Positions 54,682 through 62,384 of a stretch of DNA of 64,000 nt are shown here, in pieces. The stretch is from Mycobacterium kiyosense (GTDB lineage: Bacteria; Actinomycetota; Actinomycetes; Mycobacteriales; Mycobacteriaceae). Each line of letters opens with the position of its first letter. Within the stretch, counting starts at the first letter, position 1. Where the stretch lies: positions 868,001 to 932,000 of the forward strand of contig AP025179.1 of NCBI GenBank assembly GCA_021654635.1, given 5' to 3'. Both the position numbers and the translations under genes were made by a program. Below the pieces are notes generated by a model that saw nothing but the letters and a program-made list of their open reading frames with translations, made no database searches and had not been told where the DNA came from.

Positions 54682-55737
54682 CGAAGCCCGCCCGACAGGA
54701 AGCCTTCCAGGCCGTACGGAGCCGGGGTGGGCGTTCCGTTCACCAGCAGTCCGCCGGTGAGGATCTTGTCGATCGTCCCGGGGATGTCCAGCGCACCGTC
54801 GAACATCAGGTAGTCGCCGTGGACGGACTTGCCGAATTTCTCCAGGAAGTCGTTCATGGTCGCCAACGTCGCGCCCAGTCGGTCGTTGTACATCCCCAGG
54901 GTGGTGATCACCCCGTCCCGCGTCGCCGACCATCGCCGCCAGGTCGGTGGCCGAGAGCACGTTGTTGGCTACCGCGGCCAGCGCGGTGGTGGAGGAGAAC
55001 AGCGAATTCAGTTGCGCACGTTGAACGTCGAGTATGGCGACCACACGCGGCACCGCGTCCAGATACCCGGTCACGACTGACTGGTCGTGCGTGAGCGAAG
55101 CGCTGACGTCGGCCGCCAGACTCATCGCCTGCTCGAACTCGTCATGATGGGCAACGGCTTTGGCTGCCAGTGCGCTGAATGTGTGCACCAACGTCCGGAT
55201 CTTGTCGGATCGACCGCCGAACGCCTTGTTCAGCTCGGTGACGATGGTGGTCAGCTGGTCGATTCCGCTGCGGCTGAGCAGTGCTCCGAAGGTGGCCAGC
55301 GCGCCCTCGATCTGGGGTCCCACCTCGGTGCGGTTGGACGGGATCACGTCACCGTCGTCGAGCACGGCGCCCGACGGCTGCGTCGGCGCGCTGAGCCGGA
55401 CGAACGGATTGCCCAGGGCGGACGGGAGTTCCACGCGCGCCACACTGTTCTTGGGCAGTCTGGCGTCGGTCTGCAGACTCAGTTGTACCGATGCCCCCGC
55501 GGCGGCCATGCTCATGGATTTGACTCTGCCGATCACTCGTTGGCCGTTGCGCACGTCTGCACCGATGGTGATGCCGTCGGCGGTGGGCAGCAGCACCGTC
55601 ACCGTCATCGCGGTGCCCGGAGCGTCGCGGCCCAGCGGCAGATCCTGGATGCCGGCATCGGAAACTCCGTACAGCACAACGGCACCCAGGCCGGCGGCGC
55701 AACACAGCGCGGCGGTGGTCGCGGTCGGTTTAGCCAT
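54678..55737 (-). pseudogene. mceE: MceE-type subunit, one frameshift
   Basis: From ATG 55737 (MAKPTATTAALCCAAGLG) the MCE domain (GITIGADVRNGQRVIGRVKS) and helical region read normally to LSATDLAAMVGDA. Between about 54912 and 54926 one extra base shifts the frame; it continues as DGVITTLGMYNDRLGATLATM to LSGGLR and TGA at 54678. The span (1060 nt) is one base more than a multiple of three. Restored length about 352 aa. MceE proteins are usually lipoproteins; a clear lipobox is not visible here (ALCC only). The rest of the operon is intact, so sequence error or a recent mutation is likely. Confidence 0.88.
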
Positions 55738-55743
55738 GCGCGC

Positions 55744-56850
55744 TCACCTCGGGTATTTCGGGTTCGGCGGCGGCGATTGACCGGTGACGGCGGTGATGAA
55801 CCCCAACGGATCCGACCGGCTGATCGGGTAGGAGACCGGGTTGGTGATTCCGGCGCCCGTGCACATCGGCAGCAGGTAGGTCTCGCAGAAATGCTGGGCG
55901 GCGGCGAACTGGGTCAGCACCGTGGACACGTTGAGCCGGATCCGCCCCCGACGGTCCGGCCCGACCGTCGCCGACAGGTTCTGCATCATCAGCGGCACCA
56001 GGTCCATGAATTCGGCCAGCGCGGGGCGTTTGGCCGTCAGCACCTCACCGACGGCGTTCAGGTTGGCCGCCACCGCGCCCAAGTCGTTGCCGTGGGTGGC
56101 GGTGAAGGTGTTGACCTGGTCGAGCACCACCTTCAGATCGTTCATCGAGCCGGTGATGTCCGGATCCTGATCGGCCCAGCTCTGTCCCAGCTCGCCGAGT
56201 TGTTCGACCAGCGTGTTCAACGACACCTGGCGCCGCTCGAACGCGTTCGTCAACGCGGTCAGATTGTCGACCAGGGCGCCGATGTCCTCGGCTCGGGCAC
56301 CCAGCACGCCGGTGGCGGAGCTGAGGTTTCGAATCGCGGCGTTGAACTGCTTGCCTTGGCCGCGCCACTGTTCGGTGCCGCGGGCCAGCACTTCACCGAG
56401 GTCGCCCTGCTGCGGGCCGAGCGCCGCGGTCAGGGTGTTGAGGCTGCCGAGCATGCTGTCGAACGTGATGGGCGCGTGGGTGCGCTCGGCCGGGATGACG
56501 TGTCCGCTGCGCAGCGTCGGGCCGCTACCGCGGTACGCCGGACCGAGTTCCACGCTGCGGTCGCTGATCAGCGCGGGGCTGACCACGTAGGCGTCCACTT
56601 CGGGAGGTAGCGCGACGTTGCCGGGCAGGCTCATGCTGACGCGCACCGTGGTGCCTTGTGGATGTACGTCGGTGACACGTCCGACCGGCACGCCCAGCAC
56701 GGTGACCTTGCTGCCGGGGTAGATGCCGTTGACGTAGTTGAAGTCTGCGTGCACGGTGGTCGAGTTGTCGGTGTGGCCGAAGGTGAACCACGCTGCGGCC
56801 AGCAGCGCTGGCACCGTTGCGGTTAGCACCGCCCAACGCCGGCCGTTCAT
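55744..56850 (-). CDS. mceD: MceD-type subunit
   Basis: A 368-aa Mce protein: N-terminal anchor (VLTATVPALLAAAWFTFG), MCE domain (VNGIYPGSKVTVLGVPVGRVTDV) and a helical region of repeated hydrophobic heptads, ending in GQSPPPNPKYPR. ATG 56850 overlaps the mceC stop (ATGA); the open frame to 56880 is rejected. Forms part of the periplasmic helical tube of the importer. Confidence 0.93.
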   Translation of the reverse strand: MNGRRWAVLTATVPALLAAAWFTFGHTDNSTTVHADFNYVNGIYPGSKVTVLGVPVGRVTDVHPQGTTVRVSMSLPGNVALPPEVDAYVVSPALISDRSVELGPAYRGSGPTLRSGHVIPAERTHAPITFDSMLGSLNTLTAALGPQQGDLGEVLARGTEQWRGQGKQFNAAIRNLSSATGVLGARAEDIGALVDNLTALTNAFERRQVSLNTLVEQLGELGQSWADQDPDITGSMNDLKVVLDQVNTFTATHGNDLGAVAANLNAVGEVLTAKRPALAEFMDLVPLMMQNLSATVGPDRRGRIRLNVSTVLTQFAAAQHFCETYLLPMCTGAGITNPVSYPISRSDPLGFITAVTGQSPPPNPKYPR

Positions 56851-57899
56851 CGGCACTCCCGTTGAATGTTCAACGCGCACAACAGGTTGTCCGGCATCAC
56901 CAGGGAGGGCGAATTGACGTCGGCCCAGTTGCCGGTGCCGGTCGCGTTGACCACCGCGCGGATCGCCGGTGGCATCTTCAGCAGGATCGCGTCGATCTTG
57001 TCCGCGTTGGACTTCAGGGTCCCGGTCACCCGGGTCAGGCCGGCGGTAAGCGCCTGGAAGTCAGACTGTTTCGCGGTGTATACCGTCGACAGCTGCGCCA
57101 GGACCGCCCGCAGGTTCGCGGCGATCCGGGTCAGCGCCTCGCGGCGGGCGGCCAGGGCGGCGACGATGTGGGCGGCGTTGCCCGCGGTGTCGGCCAGCGT
57201 GTCGGTCTGGCGCGTCAACAGCTCCGACAGCGAGCGAAAGACGCGCAGCATCTGGTCGACCTTGTCGCCGTTGCGAGCGAAACCGGCACTGGCCGCGCCG
57301 ATTCCGGCGAGCGCGGCGCCGAGCTCCTCGTTGTCGCCGGGCATCGACGCGATCAGGGTTCGCATCGTCTCGGCCAGCGTGCGTTGCTCGACGCCGGATG
57401 CGGACTCCTCGGCTTTGCGCCCGACGTCGTCGAAGCTGTAGGGCACCGTGGTGCGGGACAGCGGGATGAGCGTGGCGCTGTGCGGGTCGACGGTTCCGGC
57501 GGGCATCACGTCCAGGAACCGCTTACCCAACACGGTGCGCAGTCGCACCGTGGCGGTGGTCTGGTTGCCCAGTGCCTGACCGTTGTCCAGCCGGAAGGCG
57601 ACGCGGACGTGATCGCCTGCCAATTCGACGTTTTCCACCCGTCCGGCCGGCACGCCGGCCACGTACACCGGTTCACCGCTGCTCAGTCCCGCTGCGTTGG
57701 CCAGTTCGGCCGCGCAGGCATCGGTGCGCGCGTAATACCAGACACGCGGGATGCCGATCGAGATCAGCATCGCGGTGATCAGCGTGAACGTTCCGATCGA
57801 GCCCAGCGCCAGCGGGATCGACGGATTGTGGCGCCGCTTGTCGACGAACAGGAAGATCACCACACCGACGAACAGGTCGATGAGTTTGACCAGGACCAT
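56847..57899 (-). CDS. mceC: MceC-type subunit
   Basis: A 350-aa Mce protein. The N-terminus (VKLIDLFVGVVIFLFVDKRR) precedes a second hydrophobic stretch (GSIGTFTLITAMLISIG), so it has one more hydrophobic segment than its neighbours. MCE domain: LSSGEPVYVAGVPAGRVENV, RTVLGKRFLDVMPAG. Ends with LLCALNIQREC. ATG 57899 overlaps the mceB stop (TGATG). Confidence 0.92.
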   Translation of the reverse strand: MVLVKLIDLFVGVVIFLFVDKRRHNPSIPLALGSIGTFTLITAMLISIGIPRVWYYARTDACAAELANAAGLSSGEPVYVAGVPAGRVENVELAGDHVRVAFRLDNGQALGNQTTATVRLRTVLGKRFLDVMPAGTVDPHSATLIPLSRTTVPYSFDDVGRKAEESASGVEQRTLAETMRTLIASMPGDNEELGAALAGIGAASAGFARNGDKVDQMLRVFRSLSELLTRQTDTLADTAGNAAHIVAALAARREALTRIAANLRAVLAQLSTVYTAKQSDFQALTAGLTRVTGTLKSNADKIDAILLKMPPAIRAVVNATGTGNWADVNSPSLVMPDNLLCALNIQRECR

Positions 57900-58942
57900 C
57901 ACAGGCACACCTCGGAATGTCTGCGGCCGAAGATGTTCGCCTCGTGCCGGGAGATCTTGATGGTGAAGTTGCACAGGTAGAGGCTGACGAAGCCGCCATA
58001 GCTGGTGGTGTGGTTGATGGCGTCACCGAATTGCGGCAGGTTGCCCAGCAGTCGGGTGAACTCGTCGGTGCTGGGCTCCCAAGTGTCCAGCATCGTCTTG
58101 AGTTCGCTGACGCTGGTGGCGTACGCGGCACCCGAGGCTGCCACCGTGTTGCCCAGGGTGGCCAACACCGCGTTGCCCTGGTCGATCAGCAGCTCGAGTT
58201 TGCCGCCGTCGGCGACGGTGGAGGTCAGCCGGTGCAGGCCGTCGAGCAACTCCTCGAGCCGGGGTTGGCGAACCTTGACCGTCTGGACCAGTGCGGCGAG
58301 GTTGTCGATCAGCCGGGCGAACACGTCGTCTCGGGTAGCCAATGACGTTGTGATGGTGGCGATCTGGGTGATCAGCGTGGCCAGCGTCTGGGTTTGGCCG
58401 CTGAAGGTCTCGACGAAGCCGCGGGTCAAGGTGTTCACCTGCGCGGGCTGCAGCGAGTCGAAGAGCGGTTTGAACCCGTTCAGCAGTGCGGTGAGGTCCA
58501 CCGCGGGAGCGGTCTGGCTCAGCGGGATGACCGCACCGGCGCCCAGCGGCTTGGTCTCGTTGCCGGTGGACAGTTTGCTGATGCCGCCGTCCGGGTCGGA
58601 CAGCGCGACGTATCGGGCGCCGAGCATGTCGCCATACCGTACTGCAGCCGTAACATGTTGGGAGAGAGGGTAATTGGATTGGACCTCGACTCCGACGTCG
58701 GCACGTCTGGTGCCGTCCCCGTTGGGGGCCGAGCGGATCGAGTCGACTCGGCCGATCCGGACGCCGTTCATGGTGACCGGGTTGCCGACGTTGAGACCTT
58801 CCACGCTGCTGAACTCGACGACGTAATGCACGGTGGGCCCGTGCACGGGCGTCGACAAGGTGTTGACCACCAGGACGGCCGATGCCACCCCGGCGGTGAC
58901 GAACGTGCCCAATTTGGCCAGGGCGGGTGATTCGATCTTCAT
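57899..58942 (-). CDS. mceB: MceB-type subunit
   Basis: A 347-aa Mce protein. MKIESPALAKLGTFVTAG anchor, MCE domain around SSVEGLNVGNPVTMNGVRIG, long helical part and a C-terminus with YLCNFTIKISRHEANIF, the typical MceB ending. ATG 58942 overlaps the mceA stop. Confidence 0.94.
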   Translation of the reverse strand: MKIESPALAKLGTFVTAGVASAVLVVNTLSTPVHGPTVHYVVEFSSVEGLNVGNPVTMNGVRIGRVDSIRSAPNGDGTRRADVGVEVQSNYPLSQHVTAAVRYGDMLGARYVALSDPDGGISKLSTGNETKPLGAGAVIPLSQTAPAVDLTALLNGFKPLFDSLQPAQVNTLTRGFVETFSGQTQTLATLITQIATITTSLATRDDVFARLIDNLAALVQTVKVRQPRLEELLDGLHRLTSTVADGGKLELLIDQGNAVLATLGNTVAASGAAYATSVSELKTMLDTWEPSTDEFTRLLGNLPQFGDAINHTTSYGGFVSLYLCNFTIKISRHEANIFGRRHSEVCL

Positions 58943-60276
58943 CCGAGCCGCACCTCGGTGCCGCGCACCAGGGGTCCCAGCATCAGTACCGTCGCGATGC
59001 TGGGCCGCGTCGAGGGTCCGCCGCCCAGTAACCGGTCCTGCAAGACGGTGAGCGCGTGCGACTGATCCTCGGCGTCAACGACATTGGCCGACGGCGCGAC
59101 GTGTGGTCCGGGCTGCCCCGCCGCGTCGGCCGGCAGATGGGGGTCGGGCAGCACGAAGGGCGTCACCGGCAGGTCGGCGCGCGGAAGCTGGTAGGGATCG
59201 GTGGAGCGTGGCGGAGCCGGGCCGTCCGGCCCGGCTTCGGCGCAGTGCGCGCCGCGGCTGAGCCCGTAGACCGGGCAGTCCTGCTCGGTGTAGGGCATCG
59301 GCCCGGCGAAGGTGCCGACGGCGGTGATGCTGAACTTTCCGGTCGCGAAGACCCGTGCTGCGCCGGCACCGAAAGCCTGTGCGCCGGCCAGAGTGTCGAG
59401 CAGGCCCACGGGCTGGGCGCCCGCCGTCGCGAGGATTTTCCCGGCGGAGTCGACGACGGTGATGAGCTGTTCGCGGTGGTCGGCCAGAAATGACGTGAAC
59501 ACTCCGGCGAAGCGGGCCAGTGCGTCGGCGGCGCGGCCGATGTTCTGCCGGTCGTCTGCCATCCTGTTGGACACCGAGGTGGCCGCGGCCAGGGTCTTGA
59601 CGATGTCGGGGGTGGCGGTGTGCAGGGAGTCCAGCACGGCGCGGAATTGCGGTGTGGCATCCAGAAACGCGGTCAGCGACGGAGTCAGGACGCGTGCGCT
59701 GTCGCTGAGATCGTCGATCATCGAGCCGATCTCGGTTCCGCGGTCGCGCAGAGCCTGACTGATCGCGGCGAGGGCGACCTGCATGCGCTCCGGCTTGATC
59801 TGCGAGAACAGCGCGACCACCTTGGTGAACACGTCGTAGAGGGCCATCGCGTCGGCCCCGGTGTCCATGGCCACCTGGTGGCCGCGGGACAACGGCTGGG
59901 CCGACCGCCGTCCGGCATCGACGAGTTGCAGGTAGATGTCGCCGAAGAAGGTGCGCGGAACGACGCGCGCCACCACTGAGTCGGGAATCTTCGCCAGCAT
60001 GTCGTCCCGAATCGCCAAGCGCACCTTCGATGTTTCGGTGCCCGACTCGATATCGGCGATCCGCCCCACGTTGACGCCGTGATAGCGCACCGGTGATTGG
60101 CTGGTGATCATGCCGGCCGATACCGGTACTCCCACGAAGACGTCGGTGCTGCGCTCGAGCCGGCCGGAGGCCCGCGCGACCAGGAGCGTCCCCACACCGA
60201 TCGCGACGATTACGGTGACCAACCCGCGCAGCGCGAGTTTCAGCGTCGTCCACCGTGTCGATCGTTGCCGGGCCAT
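58939..60276 (-). CDS. mceA: MceA-type subunit
   Basis: A 445-aa Mce protein: cytoplasmic Arg-rich start (MARQRSTRWTTLKLALRG), TM anchor, MCE domain (FVGVPVSAGMITSQSPVRYHGVN), helical region and a Pro-rich tail (~360-420) with a Cys pair in DCPVYG...HCAEAG. ATG 60276 overlaps the yrbEB stop (TGATG). First of six Mce proteins. Confidence 0.94.
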   Translation of the reverse strand: MARQRSTRWTTLKLALRGLVTVIVAIGVGTLLVARASGRLERSTDVFVGVPVSAGMITSQSPVRYHGVNVGRIADIESGTETSKVRLAIRDDMLAKIPDSVVARVVPRTFFGDIYLQLVDAGRRSAQPLSRGHQVAMDTGADAMALYDVFTKVVALFSQIKPERMQVALAAISQALRDRGTEIGSMIDDLSDSARVLTPSLTAFLDATPQFRAVLDSLHTATPDIVKTLAAATSVSNRMADDRQNIGRAADALARFAGVFTSFLADHREQLITVVDSAGKILATAGAQPVGLLDTLAGAQAFGAGAARVFATGKFSITAVGTFAGPMPYTEQDCPVYGLSRGAHCAEAGPDGPAPPRSTDPYQLPRADLPVTPFVLPDPHLPADAAGQPGPHVAPSANVVDAEDQSHALTVLQDRLLGGGPSTRPSIATVLMLGPLVRGTEVRLG

Positions 60277-61121
60277 CACACGCCCATCCCCGGGATCTGC
60301 GGCACCAGACCCCACAGCGCGAAAGTTAGCAGCACGTCGAGCACCCCGACCGCGAGGATCGCGGTGCGCAGTGCCCGGCCGGCCGCCTCGCCGACGCCGA
60401 CCGGGCCGCCGGATGCGAAATACCCGTAGGTGCAGTGGACCATGGCCACCACCAGCGCGAAGACGATTGCCTTGACGCCGGAGTAGGCCAGGTCGCGGGG
60501 ACTCAGCGCGAGGTGGAAGAAGTAGTCGTAGGTGCCGGGCGATTCGCCGTTGAACACCACTACCACGGTTCGGGTGGACAGGTAGCTGGCGAGTAGGCCG
60601 ATCATGTAGATCGGGATCACGCATACCGCCGAGGCCACCACCCTGGTGCCGACCAGGAACGGCACCGAACGCAGCGCCATGGCGTCCAGGGCGTCGATTT
60701 CGTCGGAGATCCGCATCGCTCCGATCTGTGCGGTGAAGCCCGTTCCGACCTTGGCGGCCAAGGCGATAGCGACCACCACGGGCGCCAGTTCGCGGGTGTT
60801 GGCGATCGCGGCCAGCATGCCCGACAGCGTGTTCATGCCGATCAGGTCCAGGCCGCGTTGGGTTTCGACGCCCAGCATCATCGCGGCCGCCAGCGACATG
60901 GCGAACACGATGCCGATGGTGCCGCCGCCGGACAGCAGTGAGCTGGTTCCGAAGGTCACCTCACCGATCTGGCTCAGCGTGTGCTTTCGGTAGCGGGTGA
61001 TCGTATACGGAAGCGACGCAAGCACTTTGACGTAGAAGCTGACATGTCGGCCGACGACGGCCAGTCCCTGGTATGCCGCGTGCGCGGGTAGCAGGTAGCC
61101 CCGGTGCAGAGTTGCGGTCAC
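60276..61121 (-). CDS. yrbEB: YrbEB-type permease of a Mce transporter
   Basis: A 281-aa MlaE-like permease with about five TM spans. Conserved loop VGTGFTAQIGAMRISDEIDALDAM binds the ATPase (Mkl-type). GTG 61121 overlaps the yrbEA stop (GTGA). Forms the membrane channel with YrbEA. Confidence 0.95.
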   Translation of the reverse strand: MTATLHRGYLLPAHAAYQGLAVVGRHVSFYVKVLASLPYTITRYRKHTLSQIGEVTFGTSSLLSGGGTIGIVFAMSLAAAMMLGVETQRGLDLIGMNTLSGMLAAIANTRELAPVVVAIALAAKVGTGFTAQIGAMRISDEIDALDAMALRSVPFLVGTRVVASAVCVIPIYMIGLLASYLSTRTVVVVFNGESPGTYDYFFHLALSPRDLAYSGVKAIVFALVVAMVHCTYGYFASGGPVGVGEAAGRALRTAILAVGVLDVLLTFALWGLVPQIPGMGV

Positions 61122-61930
61122 CGATAACTCCCGACGGCGGGGACCGCGACGGTGTAGAGCGCCGAGAGCGTGGTGTTGAGAATGAACACCAGCGCGAACG
61201 CGATGACGACGGTTTCGTTGACAGCGTCGGCCACCCCGCGGGGCCCGCCCTTGGCGTGTAGGCCTTTGAACGTCGCGACCAGCGTGGCGGTGAGGCCGAA
61301 GACGGCCGCCTTGATCAACGCCATCACGAAGTCGGAGACCCGGCCGTATTGGCTGAACGTCGCGAGAAACGTTCCGGCGGGCAGATGTTGGACCCCGATG
61401 TGGTAGCCGTAGCACGCCAGCACGCCGCCGAGGGTGACTATCGAGCACAACATGACGGCCACCAGCACCGCGGCGATCAGGCGCGGGCCGACGAGCCGCT
61501 CGACCACGTCGAGTCCCATCACCTCCATGGCGTCGATCTCCTCGCGGATCTTGCGGGAGCCCAGATCGGTGCAGATCGCCGATCCGGCGACGCCGGCCAT
61601 CATCAGCGCGCACACCAGCGCTGCGGCCTGGCCGACGATGATGAACGCGACCACCGCACCCGAATAGCCGCCCGCACCGATCCGCCCGGCCAGCTCGCCG
61701 ACCGACACCGCGATGAAAACGCCGATCGGCATCATCAACAGCAGCGAGGGGCCGGTGCACACCCGGCCGATGAACAGTGTCTGATTGACCACCTCCTGCA
61801 CCGCGAAACGACGGCGCAGCATCGCGGCGACGACACCGACGAACGCCTCGACGGCGAAGCCGATGATGTAGCCGCCCTGGGACATTACGTCACGCAGCGG
61901 GCCTTTCGGGGACGGCAACTCGTAGGTCAT
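61118..61930 (-). CDS. yrbEA: YrbEA-type permease of a Mce transporter
   Basis: A 270-aa MlaE-like permease; first gene of the operon. The EQ-type coupling loop is GSRKIREEIDAMEVMGLD. ATG 61930 has AAGGAAG a few bases upstream. About 66 nt of leader are implied by the promoter candidate at 62004-62009. The ATPase (mkl) is not encoded here, as usual. Confidence 0.95.
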   Translation of the reverse strand: MTYELPSPKGPLRDVMSQGGYIIGFAVEAFVGVVAAMLRRRFAVQEVVNQTLFIGRVCTGPSLLLMMPIGVFIAVSVGELAGRIGAGGYSGAVVAFIIVGQAAALVCALMMAGVAGSAICTDLGSRKIREEIDAMEVMGLDVVERLVGPRLIAAVLVAVMLCSIVTLGGVLACYGYHIGVQHLPAGTFLATFSQYGRVSDFVMALIKAAVFGLTATLVATFKGLHAKGGPRGVADAVNETVVIAFALVFILNTTLSALYTVAVPAVGSYR

Positions 61931-62001
61931 CCGCTTCCTTCTGGGTTGGCGCTACGGTCTCGACGTGTGCAGCATGTCACAGCCCTCATCCCGCCGCAAG
62001 A

Positions 62002-62012
62002 ATAAGTTAATG
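62002..62012 (-). promoter_or_regulatory. Promoter candidate for mce operon (CATTAACTTAT)
   Basis: On the minus strand CATTAACTTAT contains TAACTT, a good mycobacterial TANNNT -10 element. Transcription would begin about 6-7 bases downstream, near 61997, giving a leader of about 66 nt before yrbEA. Same 11-mer as in front of the FAD gene. Confidence 0.5.
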
Positions 62013-62369
62013 ATGGTTCTGTCATCGTGAATGCCGCGAAATTGACGAGTTTCCGCCACTTAACGCCGGAATACCTGGAACAATCCGGCCGGACAACGGG
62101 CCTGTACTTTGCAGCCGGTTCGCCAAATGCCGACAAAGTACCAGTTCAACGACTTTTACCGGCTAGAGTCCGGTCGAGACACAGGAGCGAATCATGGTTA
62201 ACTTACCCGATGCAGCGGTATGGCCCGGTCGCCACCCCGTCCATCACCGGCGTCCATGCCCTTCACATAGCCGCGTTCGCGTCCGCGGCCTGTGCCGGAG
62301 GTGTCCAGACCATCGATGCGATACCACCGCGAAACGCCGACGACAATCACCCGCATTTGCTGGAACAAG

Positions 62370-62380
62370 CATTAACTTAT
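62370..62380 (+). promoter_or_regulatory. Promoter candidate giving a leaderless FAD-oxidoreductase mRNA
   Basis: TAACTT (62373-62378) is followed by six bases and then GTG 62385, the spacing expected when the start codon is the +1 base, a common arrangement in mycobacteria. This also supports GTG 62385 as start. Confidence 0.5.
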
Positions 62381-62384
62381 CTGC

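Larger units (their letters stand above)
61931..62384. other. Divergent intergenic region (454 bp) between mce operon and FAD gene
   Basis: No convincing gene: open frames here give low-complexity or Arg-rich translations, although one ATG (62194) follows AGGAG. It contains two copies of CATTAACTTAT in opposite orientation (minus strand 62012-62002, plus strand 62370-62380), one in front of each divergent gene. A regulator-binding site may lie between them. Confidence 0.45.

Noticed and set aside
53464-55737. A 757-aa apparent MceE-MceF fusion
   Set aside because: The junction (about 54680-54915) is non-homologous sequence, while the true MceE end is visible in another frame and MceF starts at ATG 54681.
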